In this document: positions 40,796-51,175 of the stretch, one piece after another
Layout: every line of letters starts with the position of its first letter
Numbering within the stretch: position 1 is the stretch's first letter
Assembly (NCBI GenBank): GCA_001767835.1
Contig: MEMA01000015.1
Coordinates: 1-64,000 of the forward strand
DNA from: Alphaproteobacteria bacterium GWC2_42_16
Lineage (GTDB): Bacteria > Pseudomonadota > Alphaproteobacteria > UBA9655
Direction of reading: 5' to 3'
Length of the DNA: 64,000 nucleotides
Notes under the pieces: generated by a model
What the model was told of the DNA's origin: nothing
Database searches by the model: none
What the model saw: only the letters and a program-made list of their open reading frames with translations
Translations under genes and position numbers: made by a program

Positions 40796-41641
40796 TTAAG
40801 TGACAAATGGCCATTTGATAGCAAGGTATTTTATCCCCAAAACATCTAATATTTCTACCACATTAACGGTCGATGTGCCCCAAAACCTTGCGGGGCCTCC
40901 TCCACCATACCATTGGATAACTCCATCACGGTTTTTAAAGTGATTATAAAGCTGTTCCGCATTTTCAGGCTTACCAGAAAATTTAACTTTGAGGTAATTC
41001 TTGCCTTCATAACAAAAAATTAAAATATCTTCTACCCTATCGGAAGTATCAAATACATGTAAGTCTACGAGATAGGAAGATTTCAGTGAGGGCAAAAAGC
41101 ACACGGTAAAATCACCTATAACCTGTTTTTCCTTATAAGCTTTATCGCTTAAGCGCATGAGAGTTGGCGTCATCCCCTGGCATTCAAGGTCATAGGTACG
41201 CACCTTTTTAATGGTCTCTAGGGAATAACCAGCCTGGCGTAAGCCATAGATATAACTACGGTCATTTATGGCGAGTGTCTGTAGCCATGGCGTGAGTGAG
41301 ACGCCTAGAAGTTGAGCCATCTGCTCCAAAGAACATAAAGAATGATTTCGATCAAGATCACCATAAGAATGGTGATCAATAATAATGACAGAGTGATTCA
41401 ATTTTTTCAGCTCCTCTTCTTTATGAGGAGATGGCATTTCAACGATCACAACTGTTGGTTTTAAATCAATAAAGGTTGAGGCAGGCTCCAGATCCAATCG
41501 CGCGCCCCACGGCTGCTGAGAACGACGAATATCAGGCGCTCCCACTGAAGTTAAAAGATCAAAAATCCCATATGCTTCCCCATCATTTTGAGGAATGATA
41601 AATGTTGCCGCGTTTAAGGATCCCTTGTTTAAAAGAAACAT
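40796..41641 (-). CDS. Divergent DHH-superfamily-like phosphoesterase (uncharacterised)
   Basis: 'VIIIDHHSYGDLDRN' DHH motif and C-terminal Gly-rich 'WYGGGGPARFWGTS'. Confidence 0.5.
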   Translation of the reverse strand: MFLLNKGSLNAATFIIPQNDGEAYGIFDLLTSVGAPDIRRSQQPWGARLDLEPASTFIDLKPTVVIVEMPSPHKEEELKKLNHSVIIIDHHSYGDLDRNHSLCSLEQMAQLLGVSLTPWLQTLAINDRSYIYGLRQAGYSLETIKKVRTYDLECQGMTPTLMRLSDKAYKEKQVIGDFTVCFLPSLKSSYLVDLHVFDTSDRVEDILIFCYEGKNYLKVKFSGKPENAEQLYNHFKNRDGVIQWYGGGGPARFWGTSTVNVVEILDVLGIKYLAIKWPFVT

Positions 41642-41906
41642 AACAACAACGCTAACATTATTTATTCAAAAATCCAAGGAAGCTGATTGAAGTAACTAGT
41701 TAAATATATACGGCAATATCTATGCTCGCTAGGCCTTCATAATTTATCTTGATTTACAGCTAGAGTTTTTTTAAAAAGATAACATGACAATGATAAAACA
41801 AACACTTACTCTTTGCTTTCTCTTCAAGCGACCTTGCAGAACCTAAGTCGCACATGGACACATGCCATGTATTTGAAGGTTTTTTGCAACTCATAAGGTC
41901 AACACC

Positions 41907-42797
41907 ATGAAAAAAATAGTCTTTATTGGATCCGCATCCGGATGGGGGGCGCAGATAAGAGGGACTGAGAAAGGTCCTTATCATTTCCAAAATTCCAAAG
42001 AATTTTCTTCCTTACCCTCTTCTTGGATATGGAAAGAAACCTTAGCTCCCTTAAAAACTGCAGAAGAAATCTTTCTCCCCCCTGGGTATTTAACTTTACC
42101 TTATGTTGAGGATATCTGTCTTAGGGTTGCCCATTCTATAGAAGAAACTCTTAAGAATAAGGATTTTCCTATCGTAATGGGAGGAGATCATTCAGTAGCA
42201 GCAGGAACCTGGGCTGCTGTTGCGCGCCATTTGAAAGCAAAAGAAAAATTGGGCTTAATTTGGATTGATGCTCATATGGACGCCCATACCATGGAAACGA
42301 CGCCTTCAAAAGCGTATTACGGGATGCCTTTGGCAGCACTTCTGGGGCATGGGGATTTTTCTCTTGTGAACGTTTTAGCAAAGGGTCCTATCTTGAGTCC
42401 TCAACATGTTTGTCTTATTGGTGTGCGAAGTTATGAGGAGGGAGAAGAAAACCTTCTCAAGCGGTTGGGTGTTCGTATTTTTTACATAGAAGAAATTGAA
42501 AAAAGAGGCTTTGATGCCGTATTTCAAGACGCTCTTGCCTTGGTGAAAAAGGGGACGAAGGGATATGGAATTTCTATTGATTTGGATGCCTTCGATTCAG
42601 AGGAAGCTCCAGGTGTTAGCGCCCCTGTGCCACATGGATTGAGACAAAAAGATGTTTTCCCGGTATTAAAATTGGCCCAACTTAAAAATGATGCTGACTT
42701 TAAAGCCCTTGAAATTGTAGAATATAGTCCTGATCGAGATAAAAATGATAAAACTCTCTCTTTGATGCGTGATATCCTTTTAAATCTCTTGTCATAA
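41907..42797 (+). CDS. rocF: Arginase
   Basis: 'MGGDHSVAAGTWAAV', 'WIDAHMDAHT', 'SIDLDAFDSEEAPGVSAPV'. Confidence 0.92.
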   Translation: MKKIVFIGSASGWGAQIRGTEKGPYHFQNSKEFSSLPSSWIWKETLAPLKTAEEIFLPPGYLTLPYVEDICLRVAHSIEETLKNKDFPIVMGGDHSVAAGTWAAVARHLKAKEKLGLIWIDAHMDAHTMETTPSKAYYGMPLAALLGHGDFSLVNVLAKGPILSPQHVCLIGVRSYEEGEENLLKRLGVRIFYIEEIEKRGFDAVFQDALALVKKGTKGYGISIDLDAFDSEEAPGVSAPVPHGLRQKDVFPVLKLAQLKNDADFKALEIVEYSPDRDKNDKTLSLMRDILLNLLS

Positions 42798-42809
42798 AAA
42801 GGAAAACAG

Positions 42810-44024
42810 ATGCCTACGAAAGGTTACATTGCTCGCGAAAATGTTGTGTGTTTCCATACCTATGAACCTCTTCCCGTGGTTTTATGTAAAGGGAAGGGAT
42901 CGTGGCTTTGGGACATTGAGGGAAAAAAATATCTTGATATGCTGACAGCTTATTCTGCTGTGAGTTTTGGACATTCTCATCCTCGCTTAGTCAAAGTCTT
43001 AAACCATCAGGCAGAAACCCTTGCTCTCCCGTCACGTGCTTTTTTCACAGATCAACTTGCTCCCATGCTGGAAAAAGCCTGTGCCCTTTCAGGACTTGAT
43101 ATGGGTATCCCCTTGAACACGGGCGTTGAAGCCGTTGAGGTAGCCGTTAAGGTTGCGCGTCGTTGGGGCTATGAAGTCAAAGGAATTCCAGAGAATAAGG
43201 CTGAAATTATCGTTGCAGAAAATAATTTTCATGGGAGGACAACAACCGCCATTAGTTTTTCAACTGAGTCTTCATACAAAAAGGACTTTGGGCCTTTTAC
43301 ACCTGGGTTTAAAGCTATTCCCTTTGGGGATGCAAAAGCTTTGGAAAGAGCCATTACTCCTCATACCTGTGCCTTTTTAGTTGAACCCATTCAAGGTGAG
43401 GCTGGCATTATTGTACCCCCAAAAGGTTATCTGAAAGAAGTTCGACAAATTTGTACGAAAAATAATGTTCTCCTTATCCTCGATGAGGTGCAATCAGGAT
43501 TAGGAAGAACAGGCAAATACTTTGCCTTTCAACATGAAGGCATTCAGCCGGATGGATTAACCTTAGGAAAAGCCCTCGGAGGAGGGCTGCTCCCTGTCTC
43601 CCTCTTTTTAGGCCGCCGCGAAATAACTTCTCTTATGACTCCCGGGAGTCATGGGTCTACCTTTGGGGGGAATCCTTTGGGGTGTGCTGTAGCTTACGAA
43701 GCACTCTCCTTGCTTGTTGAGGAAAAACTTGACCAACGCTCAGCGGAGTTGGGAGCCTATATGTTAGAGCGTTTAAAGAAAATCACATCTCCCTTTATTA
43801 AAGAAGTCAGAGGATTAGGTCTTTGGGCAGGTGTTGAGCTTCATAAAAATCATATTACTGCCCGTAAAGTATGTGTGAAAATGAGTGAGAAAGGCGTGCT
43901 CACAAAAGATACACACGGCACAGTGATTCGCTTTGCACCTCCCCTCAATGTGACACAAGAAGAATTAGATTTTGGAATCGATGTCTTTGAAGAGGTTTTA
44001 AAAGAAATAGAACGCAAAAGTTAA
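42810..44024 (+). CDS. rocD: Ornithine aminotransferase
   Basis: Class III aminotransferase; 'MLTAYSAVSFGHSHP', 'NTGVEAVEVAVKVARRWGY', 'LDEVQSGLGRTGK', 'LGKALGGGLLPVS'. Confidence 0.93.
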   Translation: MPTKGYIARENVVCFHTYEPLPVVLCKGKGSWLWDIEGKKYLDMLTAYSAVSFGHSHPRLVKVLNHQAETLALPSRAFFTDQLAPMLEKACALSGLDMGIPLNTGVEAVEVAVKVARRWGYEVKGIPENKAEIIVAENNFHGRTTTAISFSTESSYKKDFGPFTPGFKAIPFGDAKALERAITPHTCAFLVEPIQGEAGIIVPPKGYLKEVRQICTKNNVLLILDEVQSGLGRTGKYFAFQHEGIQPDGLTLGKALGGGLLPVSLFLGRREITSLMTPGSHGSTFGGNPLGCAVAYEALSLLVEEKLDQRSAELGAYMLERLKKITSPFIKEVRGLGLWAGVELHKNHITARKVCVKMSEKGVLTKDTHGTVIRFAPPLNVTQEELDFGIDVFEEVLKEIERKS

Positions 44025-44059
44025 CTTTGTACTTGATGAATTTATTTGACTAGCTTACG

Positions 44060-44737
44060 TTGAGGCAAAATGAGGTTTTTTTGATGACGACGGTTCATTC
44101 CCGATTTCCTAATCTCTACATCATTGATCACCCTCTTATCCAACATAAATTAACCCAAATGCGAAAAACATCCACACCTAAGCATGAGTTTCGTCAACTC
44201 CTTCGCGAAATTACGATGTTAATGGGATTTGAAATAACCCGCGATCTCCCTTTAGGAAAAGAAGTCATTTCAACACCGCTGACATCGATGGAGGCGCCTG
44301 TTATTATTGGAAGTACGCCCGTAATCGTGCCTATTCTCCGTGCGGGTTTAGGAATGGCAGATGGCCTTCTGGAATTAATTCCAGAAGCTGATGAGGGACA
44401 TATTGGGATGTATCGTGATCCTGTCACAAAAAAGCCTGTTGAGTATTTGGTGAAACTTCCTAAAGCAAAGGGACGCCTTTTTTTCCTTGTAGATCCCATG
44501 ATGGCAACGGGCAATTCAGCTGTTGCCGGCGTTGAAACTCTTATAAACCATGGGGTGGCCCCCTCCAAAATCAAGTTTATTTCTTTAGTAGCAGCGCCAG
44601 AAGGCATAATGGTTTTTAATGAAAAGTTCTCTCAAATTCCTATTTATACAGCTGCGCTTGATGAAAAGCTCAATGAGAAGGCCTATATTGTCCCAGGCTT
44701 AGGGGATGCTGGAGATCGTCTTTTTGGTACGGTTTAA
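44060..44737 (+). CDS. upp: Uracil phosphoribosyltransferase
   Basis: 'VPILRAGLGMADGLLELIPEADEGHIGMYRD', 'LVDPMMATGNSA'; true start likely 44084 (MTTVHSRF). Confidence 0.93.
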   Translation: MRQNEVFLMTTVHSRFPNLYIIDHPLIQHKLTQMRKTSTPKHEFRQLLREITMLMGFEITRDLPLGKEVISTPLTSMEAPVIIGSTPVIVPILRAGLGMADGLLELIPEADEGHIGMYRDPVTKKPVEYLVKLPKAKGRLFFLVDPMMATGNSAVAGVETLINHGVAPSKIKFISLVAAPEGIMVFNEKFSQIPIYTAALDEKLNEKAYIVPGLGDAGDRLFGTV

Positions 44738-44800
44738 TCCTTTATAATTCCAAAGCATTTCAACTTTCATTCTTTTGAGAAATCTTTTAAAATACAGTCC

Positions 44801-45127
44801 ATGAATTTAAGAACCAGAAACTTTCAAAGATTAAGTCAAAAGGCCATTGCTCCCTTTATGGTGTCGGTTGTTATAGGGTATTTTATTTACCACTCCATTC
44901 ATGGGGATCGAGGCCTCTTGGCCTGGTTCAACGTACAAGAAAAGTATCGTGTTGTGGAAAATCAACTGAAAACTCTTATTGATGAACGTCAAGAGTTAGA
45001 AGAGCGAGTTCAAGCCTTGCGTCCCGAAAGTATTAACCGCGATCTCTTAGACCAACAGGTCCGTCAAAATTTGGGTTATACCCATCCTGATGATGTGGTG
45101 ATTTTAAGACTTGATGGTGGGCAATAG
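44801..45127 (+). CDS. FtsB/DivIC-family septum formation initiator
   Basis: N-term TM + coiled coil, 'GDRGLLAWFNVQEKY', 'LLDQQVRQNLGYTHPDDVVI'. Confidence 0.85.
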   Translation: MNLRTRNFQRLSQKAIAPFMVSVVIGYFIYHSIHGDRGLLAWFNVQEKYRVVENQLKTLIDERQELEERVQALRPESINRDLLDQQVRQNLGYTHPDDVVILRLDGGQ

Positions 45128-45160
45128 CCTAGGACACAGCCCTTCAGCAACAGAAGAGGT

Positions 45161-46120
45161 TTAGGTTTTTACAGGAGGACGTCCTATATTTAAAAATTTA
45201 GAGCGCCTTTTATCCCTTATAGTTTTACCATCGAGAGAAAGAAGTGGAGTTAAGGACTTTTCAATAGCATCCCCAACAGCGGCAATTACAGTTTGGGCAT
45301 TGCGCTGGGCCCCTCCTAGGGGCTCTGGGATGATGGCGTCAATAATCCCGAGTTTCTTCAGGTCTTGGGCTGTGAGCTTTTGAGCTGCTGCTGCCTCTTC
45401 TTTCTTATCGCGGGTCCTCCAAAGGATTGAAGCACAGCCTTCTGGTGAAATAACGGAATAAACGGCATGCTCTAACATCATAACCACGTTTGCAAAGGCA
45501 AGAGCAACAGCGCCTCCTGAGCCCCCTTCTCCGATAATCGTTGTGATAATGGGAACTTGGACGGCACCGCTCACTTCAAGGCTCCGTGCAATGGCTTCTG
45601 ATTGACCGCGTTCTTCGGCTTCAATGGCAGGATATGCTCCTGCCGTATCAACAAAGGTGATAATAGGTAAATTAAATCGGTCAGCAAGTCTCATTAAGCG
45701 AGCGGCTTTTCGATAGCCTTCAGGCCGTGCCATCCCAAAGTTATGCTTTATTCGTGAGTCTGTATCTTTTCCCTTTTCATGCCCCATGACAACCACCGGA
45801 TGCCCCTTAAACTGACCCAATCCTCCAATAATGGCCTCATCTTCTGCAAAATTGCGGTCTCCAGCCAGCGGCGTAAAGTTTGTGATCAGCGCATCAATAT
45901 AATCACTTGTTTGGGGACGTTCAGGATGGCGAGCTACCAAAACCTTTTGCCATGGATTGAGGGACCCATAAGTCTTCTTCAGCATAGCATCTACCTTCTC
46001 TTGGAGGCGCTTTACTTCTGCTGCTATATTAACTTCAGCGTTCGACGAAAGGTGACGAAGTTCTGAAAGTTTACTCTCAAGCTCCGAGATGCCTTTTTCA
46101 AACTCAAGTGCTCCAGCCAT
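45161..46120 (-). CDS. accA: Acetyl-CoA carboxylase carboxyltransferase subunit alpha
   Basis: '[16 protein letters not shown]', 'GHEKGKDT', '[30 protein letters not shown]', '[11 protein letters not shown]'. Confidence 0.96.
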   Translation of the reverse strand: MAGALEFEKGISELESKLSELRHLSSNAEVNIAAEVKRLQEKVDAMLKKTYGSLNPWQKVLVARHPERPQTSDYIDALITNFTPLAGDRNFAEDEAIIGGLGQFKGHPVVVMGHEKGKDTDSRIKHNFGMARPEGYRKAARLMRLADRFNLPIITFVDTAGAYPAIEAEERGQSEAIARSLEVSGAVQVPIITTIIGEGGSGGAVALAFANVVMMLEHAVYSVISPEGCASILWRTRDKKEEAAAAQKLTAQDLKKLGIIDAIIPEPLGGAQRNAQTVIAAVGDAIEKSLTPLLSLDGKTIRDKRRSKFLNIGRPPVKT

Positions 46121-46180
46121 GGGCTATTCCCCTACTTGATTATATTCTGGGATTGAATCTAATCTTCGTTTGCAGATGGA

Positions 46181-47083
46181 TCAAGTAAAACCTTTCCCTA
46201 AAGGATGATAGGTTTTTACCATTTCCGCTAAATCATCCTGAGCCACATGGGTGTAGATTTGTGTTGTGGAGATGTCGCTATGTCCTAAAAGCTTTTGTAC
46301 GATCATAAGATCGGCGCCATGGCGCAAGAGGTGAGTTGCAAAGGCGTGCCTGAGGGTGTGGGGTGAAAGGATTTGCGGATTCATTCCGACTTTAGCCGCG
46401 AGTTCCTTTAAAAGTTGGCCAAAACGTTGGCGGGTAAGGTGCCCCTCGCGGCTGGATGAGGGAAAAAGCCATGGAGATTCCTTTCCCTTTTTAAGGAAAG
46501 AAGCTCTGATTTTTAAATATTTCTGCAACGCTTCTAGTGCTGCACTCGTCAAAGGAACAAGACGATCCTTATTGCCTTTGCCGCGGACCATAAGGAAAGG
46601 TTTGTCGCTTTTTAAAACTTCTACAGCTGCAGCAAAAGAAAGAGAGACCAGTTCACTGACACGAAAGCCACTGGCATAGAGAATTTCAAGGAGAGCAGAA
46701 AGCCGAATGCCTTCCTCACCCTGCCAGGAACGAGCCCCCTCTAAGAGGCGTGTGACATCCTCTTCGCTGAGGACTGACGGTAATTTGCGTCTGTAGCGGG
46801 GCGATTCTATGATGGTTGTCGGGTTTTCTATCAGGTTTTCCTCGCTTATCAGATACTTATAGAATTGGCGAAGTGCCGAAAGTCTACGTGCAAGCGAGGA
46901 GGATGCTAAATGTTTTTGAGTTTGGAGGTAGTTTTGGATCTCTTGGTGTGAGACTTGATTCGGGTCTTTCCCCTTAAGGAAGTGAAAAAAATCTTTTAAA
47001 TCAGTTTCATAAGCGCTTAAGGTAGATCGAGCGACACCTTTTTCTGCTGCCAACATTTCAAGGAAACGTTCAAGTGCGGCCAT
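46181..47083 (-). CDS. xerD: Tyrosine recombinase XerD
   Basis: 'HTLRHAFATHLLRHGADLMIVQKLLGHSDISTTQIYTHV'. Confidence 0.92.
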   Translation of the reverse strand: MAALERFLEMLAAEKGVARSTLSAYETDLKDFFHFLKGKDPNQVSHQEIQNYLQTQKHLASSSLARRLSALRQFYKYLISEENLIENPTTIIESPRYRRKLPSVLSEEDVTRLLEGARSWQGEEGIRLSALLEILYASGFRVSELVSLSFAAAVEVLKSDKPFLMVRGKGNKDRLVPLTSAALEALQKYLKIRASFLKKGKESPWLFPSSSREGHLTRQRFGQLLKELAAKVGMNPQILSPHTLRHAFATHLLRHGADLMIVQKLLGHSDISTTQIYTHVAQDDLAEMVKTYHPLGKGFT

Positions 47084-47115
47084 TACAAATAATCTTCCGC
47101 TATTTTAGAAAGTGG

Positions 47116-47706
47116 CTAAGAGTGGTCAAGTTTCTTTGCGAGTGCAGCATTGAGAGCTTCAAGTTTACCCCCCCCCGTTTGAATGACAGAAGCAAATTCA
47201 GATCGTTGTGTAATTCCCATGCTAATGCCCTCTAAAATTACATCATAGACACGCATTTCATCGTTCTTTTCAAAGATTTTCCAACTGATGGGAATAATTT
47301 GTCCCCCAGGCCTTACAATCCTGCTTGAAACAATGACGCCTCCATCTGCTTCACATTGACAACTCAAAACTTCAAACTTTTCTGATGTGTAATCTTTAAA
47401 CCGGGATGCATAGGTTGCTACTGTTGTTTCTTTGAAAAGGTTAAGGAAACTTTTCTTTTCCTCAGGTGTGGCTTGTTTCCAATAGCGGCCTAAAACGAAT
47501 TTTCCAATTGCCTTGAGATTAAAGTCTTTTTCCAGGATGATTCTGAACTCATCCGCTCTTTCCTGGTTTGAAATAGAAGGGTTTGTTAAAAGGGCAATAA
47601 CTTTCGTGCCCATATCACTCATAAAAGTTTTGGCTTTTTCACAGTCTGTCGCATAGCTTGTATGGGTTAAAGCCAAAAAGAAGAAGGTAAAAATAAAGGT
47701 TTTCAT
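47116..47706 (-). CDS. mlaC: MlaC-family phospholipid-binding protein
   Basis: 'FNLKAIGKFVLGRYWKQATPEEKKSFLNLFKE'; start MKTFIFTFFFLALTHTSYA. Confidence 0.9.
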   Translation of the reverse strand: MKTFIFTFFFLALTHTSYATDCEKAKTFMSDMGTKVIALLTNPSISNQERADEFRIILEKDFNLKAIGKFVLGRYWKQATPEEKKSFLNLFKETTVATYASRFKDYTSEKFEVLSCQCEADGGVIVSSRIVRPGGQIIPISWKIFEKNDEMRVYDVILEGISMGITQRSEFASVIQTGGGKLEALNAALAKKLDHS

Positions 47707-47719
47707 AGAAAAAATTTTT

Positions 47720-48550
47720 CTAGAGGTCATCATCATCTTCCTCATCGGGTTTAGCTGTTTCAAGAGTCCTTTTCTCGTCCCTTGCACTGAGGCTCTTCCG
47801 GCGTTCTGTATACCATGCACGAAAGGTTGCATAAGGATCGACAGAGTTTCGTTTTAGGTCTCCTATAATCCCAAGGTTGTCAGCTTTGGCATCTAAAATT
47901 TGGACTCCTGTTCGTGTATAACTATAAATGGCTTTATTGTCATCAAAAAAAGCCCACCAATTCACGGGGTCAAAACCATAATCTCCAATCCGTCCAATGG
48001 TGTCTCTTAGGTTGGAAGGGCCTAGGATAGGAAGAACAAGATAGGGCCCTGAATCAAATCCCCAAGAGGCAAGGGTTAAGCCAAAATCTTCACGCTTATA
48101 AGGAATGTCCAAGTCCGTTGACACATCAAAAATACCACCTATCCCCGCTGTTGTATTAATGGCAAATCGACGCAGTGTATCTTCTGCATCCTGCATTTCT
48201 CCTTGGAGAATGTTATTAGCAAGAACGATAGGCTCACTAAGATTTCTCAAAAAATAACCAACACGCTCACGAAAGAACTCGGGAACAACTCCATTGTACA
48301 TGGCTGCGATATGATCAAAGAGGATTTCATCTAAAAAATTATTGAGAGCGAAAGTGCCGCGATTAAGTGTCTCTAAGGGATCATCCTCCTCAGGAGAGGG
48401 TTCTAAAACCTCTTCAAGTTCCTCTGGACTGATTTCAAGTTCTACGCCCGGCTCTTCATCTGTATCCATATAAGTATAGGCATCTTCTTGAGCATGGGTT
48501 TCTGGAACCCAAAAGAACAGCAAAAAGAGAAGCGTAAAAATAGATTTCAT
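47720..48550 (-). CDS. mlaA: MlaA/VacJ lipoprotein-family protein
   Basis: 'DPLETLNRGTFALNNFLDEIL', 'FLRNLSEPIVLANNILQG', 'EDFGLTLASWGFDSGPYLVLPILGPSNLRD'. Confidence 0.92.
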   Translation of the reverse strand: MKSIFTLLFLLFFWVPETHAQEDAYTYMDTDEEPGVELEISPEELEEVLEPSPEEDDPLETLNRGTFALNNFLDEILFDHIAAMYNGVVPEFFRERVGYFLRNLSEPIVLANNILQGEMQDAEDTLRRFAINTTAGIGGIFDVSTDLDIPYKREDFGLTLASWGFDSGPYLVLPILGPSNLRDTIGRIGDYGFDPVNWWAFFDDNKAIYSYTRTGVQILDAKADNLGIIGDLKRNSVDPYATFRAWYTERRKSLSARDEKRTLETAKPDEEDDDDL

Positions 48551-48627
48551 GAAGGCTCGCATCATTATCAAATTTAGAGGCGAGTTTAAGCTTCTCTTTA
48601 TCTCCTGTAAAGAACCCAAAAATTAGC

Positions 48628-49236
48628 TTAATCATAGATATAATTTTTCAGAACTTCCATAACACGCTCTAGAGTGGCCTCATGCGCATCATCATTACTT
48701 TCAACCGTGAGGTCAGCTTCAGCATAAATGGGGTAACGGCGCTCAATCATTTCTTCTAAAATTTCCTTTGGGTTACCATCAAAGAGGAGGGGTCGTGTGT
48801 CACGGCGACTTACACGCTCATACAAAATATTAGGATCTGCCCTTAACCACAGAGAAATAGCGCTCTCTTTAATAAGCTCACGGCTTTCACTGTCAAGGAA
48901 GGCCCCATCTCCTGTAGAAATCACTTGAATTTTGGCGCTTAAGAGGCGTTTGATAACGCGGCGTTCAGCATCCCTAAAAGCCTTTTCACCCCATGTTTCA
49001 AAGATGTCAGCAACGGAACACCCTGCAGCGCGTTCAACTTCTTGATCTGTGTCATTAAAAGGAAGCCCAAGCTTATGAGCGATGCGCCACCCAATACTAC
49101 TTTTGCCAGCACCCATCATTCCCACAAGCACTAAGGTTTTCGGTAAAACCAGTGTTGTTGAATATCTTTTTGATTTTTTCTTCATTCCTTTGAATTCTTT
49201 CTTACTTTCCTTTAACATATCTATTTGTAATTGCAA
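48628..49236 (-). CDS. aroK: Shikimate kinase
   Basis: 'LVGMMGAGKSSIGWRIAHKLGLPFNDTDQEVERAAGCSVADIFETWGEKAFRDAE'. Confidence 0.93.
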   Translation of the reverse strand: MQLQIDMLKESKKEFKGMKKKSKRYSTTLVLPKTLVLVGMMGAGKSSIGWRIAHKLGLPFNDTDQEVERAAGCSVADIFETWGEKAFRDAERRVIKRLLSAKIQVISTGDGAFLDSESRELIKESAISLWLRADPNILYERVSRRDTRPLLFDGNPKEILEEMIERRYPIYAEADLTVESNDDAHEATLERVMEVLKNYIYD

Positions 49237-49254
49237 GAGGAAGAGCCATAAATT

Positions 49255-50400
49255 ATGGAAAGACTTGAGGTAAAATCACCAAAGCTAGAGGTCCTTTCTC
49301 AAAAAGAAATGGTTCTTTTTAAGCCAACGGGAAGTTGGCTCGCAAAAACAGTAAGGGAGGCCGAGCCATTGTGCCTTGCTCTTTCTCAAAAATCTCTTCC
49401 TAAGCATCTTGTTTTCGACCTCTCCGAACTTGAGACCTATGATACGGCTGGGGTTTGGCTTTTGCAGAGAACCATGCAAGATTTGGAGTATAAGGGGCAT
49501 CGAATTGAATTAAGAAGTGAGAGCCGTGCTTTTAAAACCCTTTCTTCTCGTCTTTCTCCTTACAAACCTGCCTTTGAAAAAATCCATAAACCTTATTCTT
49601 TTTTTGAGGAACGACTTATAGAGTTAGGGATAATCAGTGTAAATTTATTTTTCTTAACGTGCGATCTGGTCGTTTTTTTGGGACAGGTCGCTACAGGACT
49701 GTTTTCAACTCTCCTGCATCCTTCGCGTCTACGCCTGATTTCGATTGTATATCACATAGAAAGATTTGGGGTAAATGCAATTCCTATTGTCTCTCTCCTC
49801 GCCCTATCCTTGGGTCTTGTGCTGGCCTATCAGGGTGAAGAGCAGTTAAGGCGGTTTGGAGCCGAAATTTACACCATCAACTTGGTGAGCATTTCTATAT
49901 TCCGTGAAGTGGGCGTCTTAATAACAGCAATTTTGGTAGCTGGACGAACAGGAAGTTCTATAACAGCCCAAATTGGAATTATGAAGATTAACCAGGAGGT
50001 GGATGCACTGAATACTTTAGGGCTAAGTCCTATGGATGTTTTAATCATTCCGCGTATCATCGCCCTCATTCTGGTCCTCCCCCTTTTAACCTTTGTAGCA
50101 AATATTGCGGGTTTGGTGGGGGGAGGAATCATGGTTATTTTTTCTTTGGATGTCTCTCCCCAGCTTTATATGCACCGTATTAACGAGGCCGTCACCTTGG
50201 GAAGTTTTTGGGTGGGGTTTTTAAAAGCACCTCTCTTTGGAGCCATTATTGGGCTTGTGAGTTGTTTTGAAGGAATGCGGGTAAAGGGAACAGCTGAAAG
50301 CATTGGAATCTGTACAACTCGCTCTGTGGTAGAAGGAATCTTTTTGGTGACGATTGTCGATGCCCTTCTCTCAATTTTCTTCTCGAAAGTAGGGGTTTAA
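49255..50400 (+). CDS. mlaE: MlaE-family ABC permease with N-terminal STAS-like domain
   Basis: 'ILVAGRTGSSITAQIGIMKINQEVDALNTLGLSP'; N-term 'LVFDLSELETYDTAGVWLL'. Confidence 0.92.
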   Translation: MERLEVKSPKLEVLSQKEMVLFKPTGSWLAKTVREAEPLCLALSQKSLPKHLVFDLSELETYDTAGVWLLQRTMQDLEYKGHRIELRSESRAFKTLSSRLSPYKPAFEKIHKPYSFFEERLIELGIISVNLFFLTCDLVVFLGQVATGLFSTLLHPSRLRLISIVYHIERFGVNAIPIVSLLALSLGLVLAYQGEEQLRRFGAEIYTINLVSISIFREVGVLITAILVAGRTGSSITAQIGIMKINQEVDALNTLGLSPMDVLIIPRIIALILVLPLLTFVANIAGLVGGGIMVIFSLDVSPQLYMHRINEAVTLGSFWVGFLKAPLFGAIIGLVSCFEGMRVKGTAESIGICTTRSVVEGIFLVTIVDALLSIFFSKVGV

Positions 50401-51173
50401 TGACAAAGGTATCCCCTATCATCTCCATTCGTAATTTAAAAATCCAATTTGGCGAGGAAATAGTCCATGAAGGTTTAGATTTAGATATTTCTCCTGGTGA
50501 GATTTTTGGCATTGTGGGAGGATCTGGGTCAGGGAAGTCCGTATTGATGAATGCGGTTTTAGGACTTTTATCTCCTCTTGAGGGGACTATCACAGTTTTA
50601 GGAGAAAAAATCGGATCCCTTGAACAAATTACCAAGCTCCATCTCCAGTCTCATTGGGGTGTTCTTTTTCAGGGCGGCGCTCTTTTTAGTTCTCTTACGG
50701 TTGGAGAAAATATCCAAATTCCACTGAAAGAGATGGAACATGTCTCTGATGAGTTTGCGCGTGAAATGGCATTTATTAAATTAAAAATGGTGGGCTTAAA
50801 AGAAGAAGATTTTTTTAAATATCCCGCGGAACTTTCAGGCGGGATGGTAAAAAGAGCCGGGCTTGCCCGGGCATTGGCCGTTGATCCTGAAATTCTCTTT
50901 CTTGATGAGCCGACAGCAGGTCTCGACCCTATTTCAGCATCGGCTTTTGATGATCTTATTTTAACGTTAAGAAATAATTTAAATTTAACGGTCATTATGG
51001 TTACTCATGATTTGGATAGTATCAGGCGTCTCTGTGATCGCATTGCAGTTTTGGTTGACAAAAAAGCGATTGTAGGGACACTAGAAGCCTTATTGGATAA
51101 TAAACATCCCTGGGTTCGTGAGTATTTTCACGGAGTTCGAGGAAAAGCTGCACTTGCGGGCTTTAAGGAGTAA
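50400..51173 (+). CDS. mlaF: MlaF-family ABC ATPase
   Basis: 'VGGSGSGKSVLMNAVLGL', 'LSGGMVKRAGLARALAVDPEILFLDEPTAGLDP'. Confidence 0.94.
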   Translation: MTKVSPIISIRNLKIQFGEEIVHEGLDLDISPGEIFGIVGGSGSGKSVLMNAVLGLLSPLEGTITVLGEKIGSLEQITKLHLQSHWGVLFQGGALFSSLTVGENIQIPLKEMEHVSDEFAREMAFIKLKMVGLKEEDFFKYPAELSGGMVKRAGLARALAVDPEILFLDEPTAGLDPISASAFDDLILTLRNNLNLTVIMVTHDLDSIRRLCDRIAVLVDKKAIVGTLEALLDNKHPWVREYFHGVRGKAALAGFKE

Positions 51174-51175
51174 AG

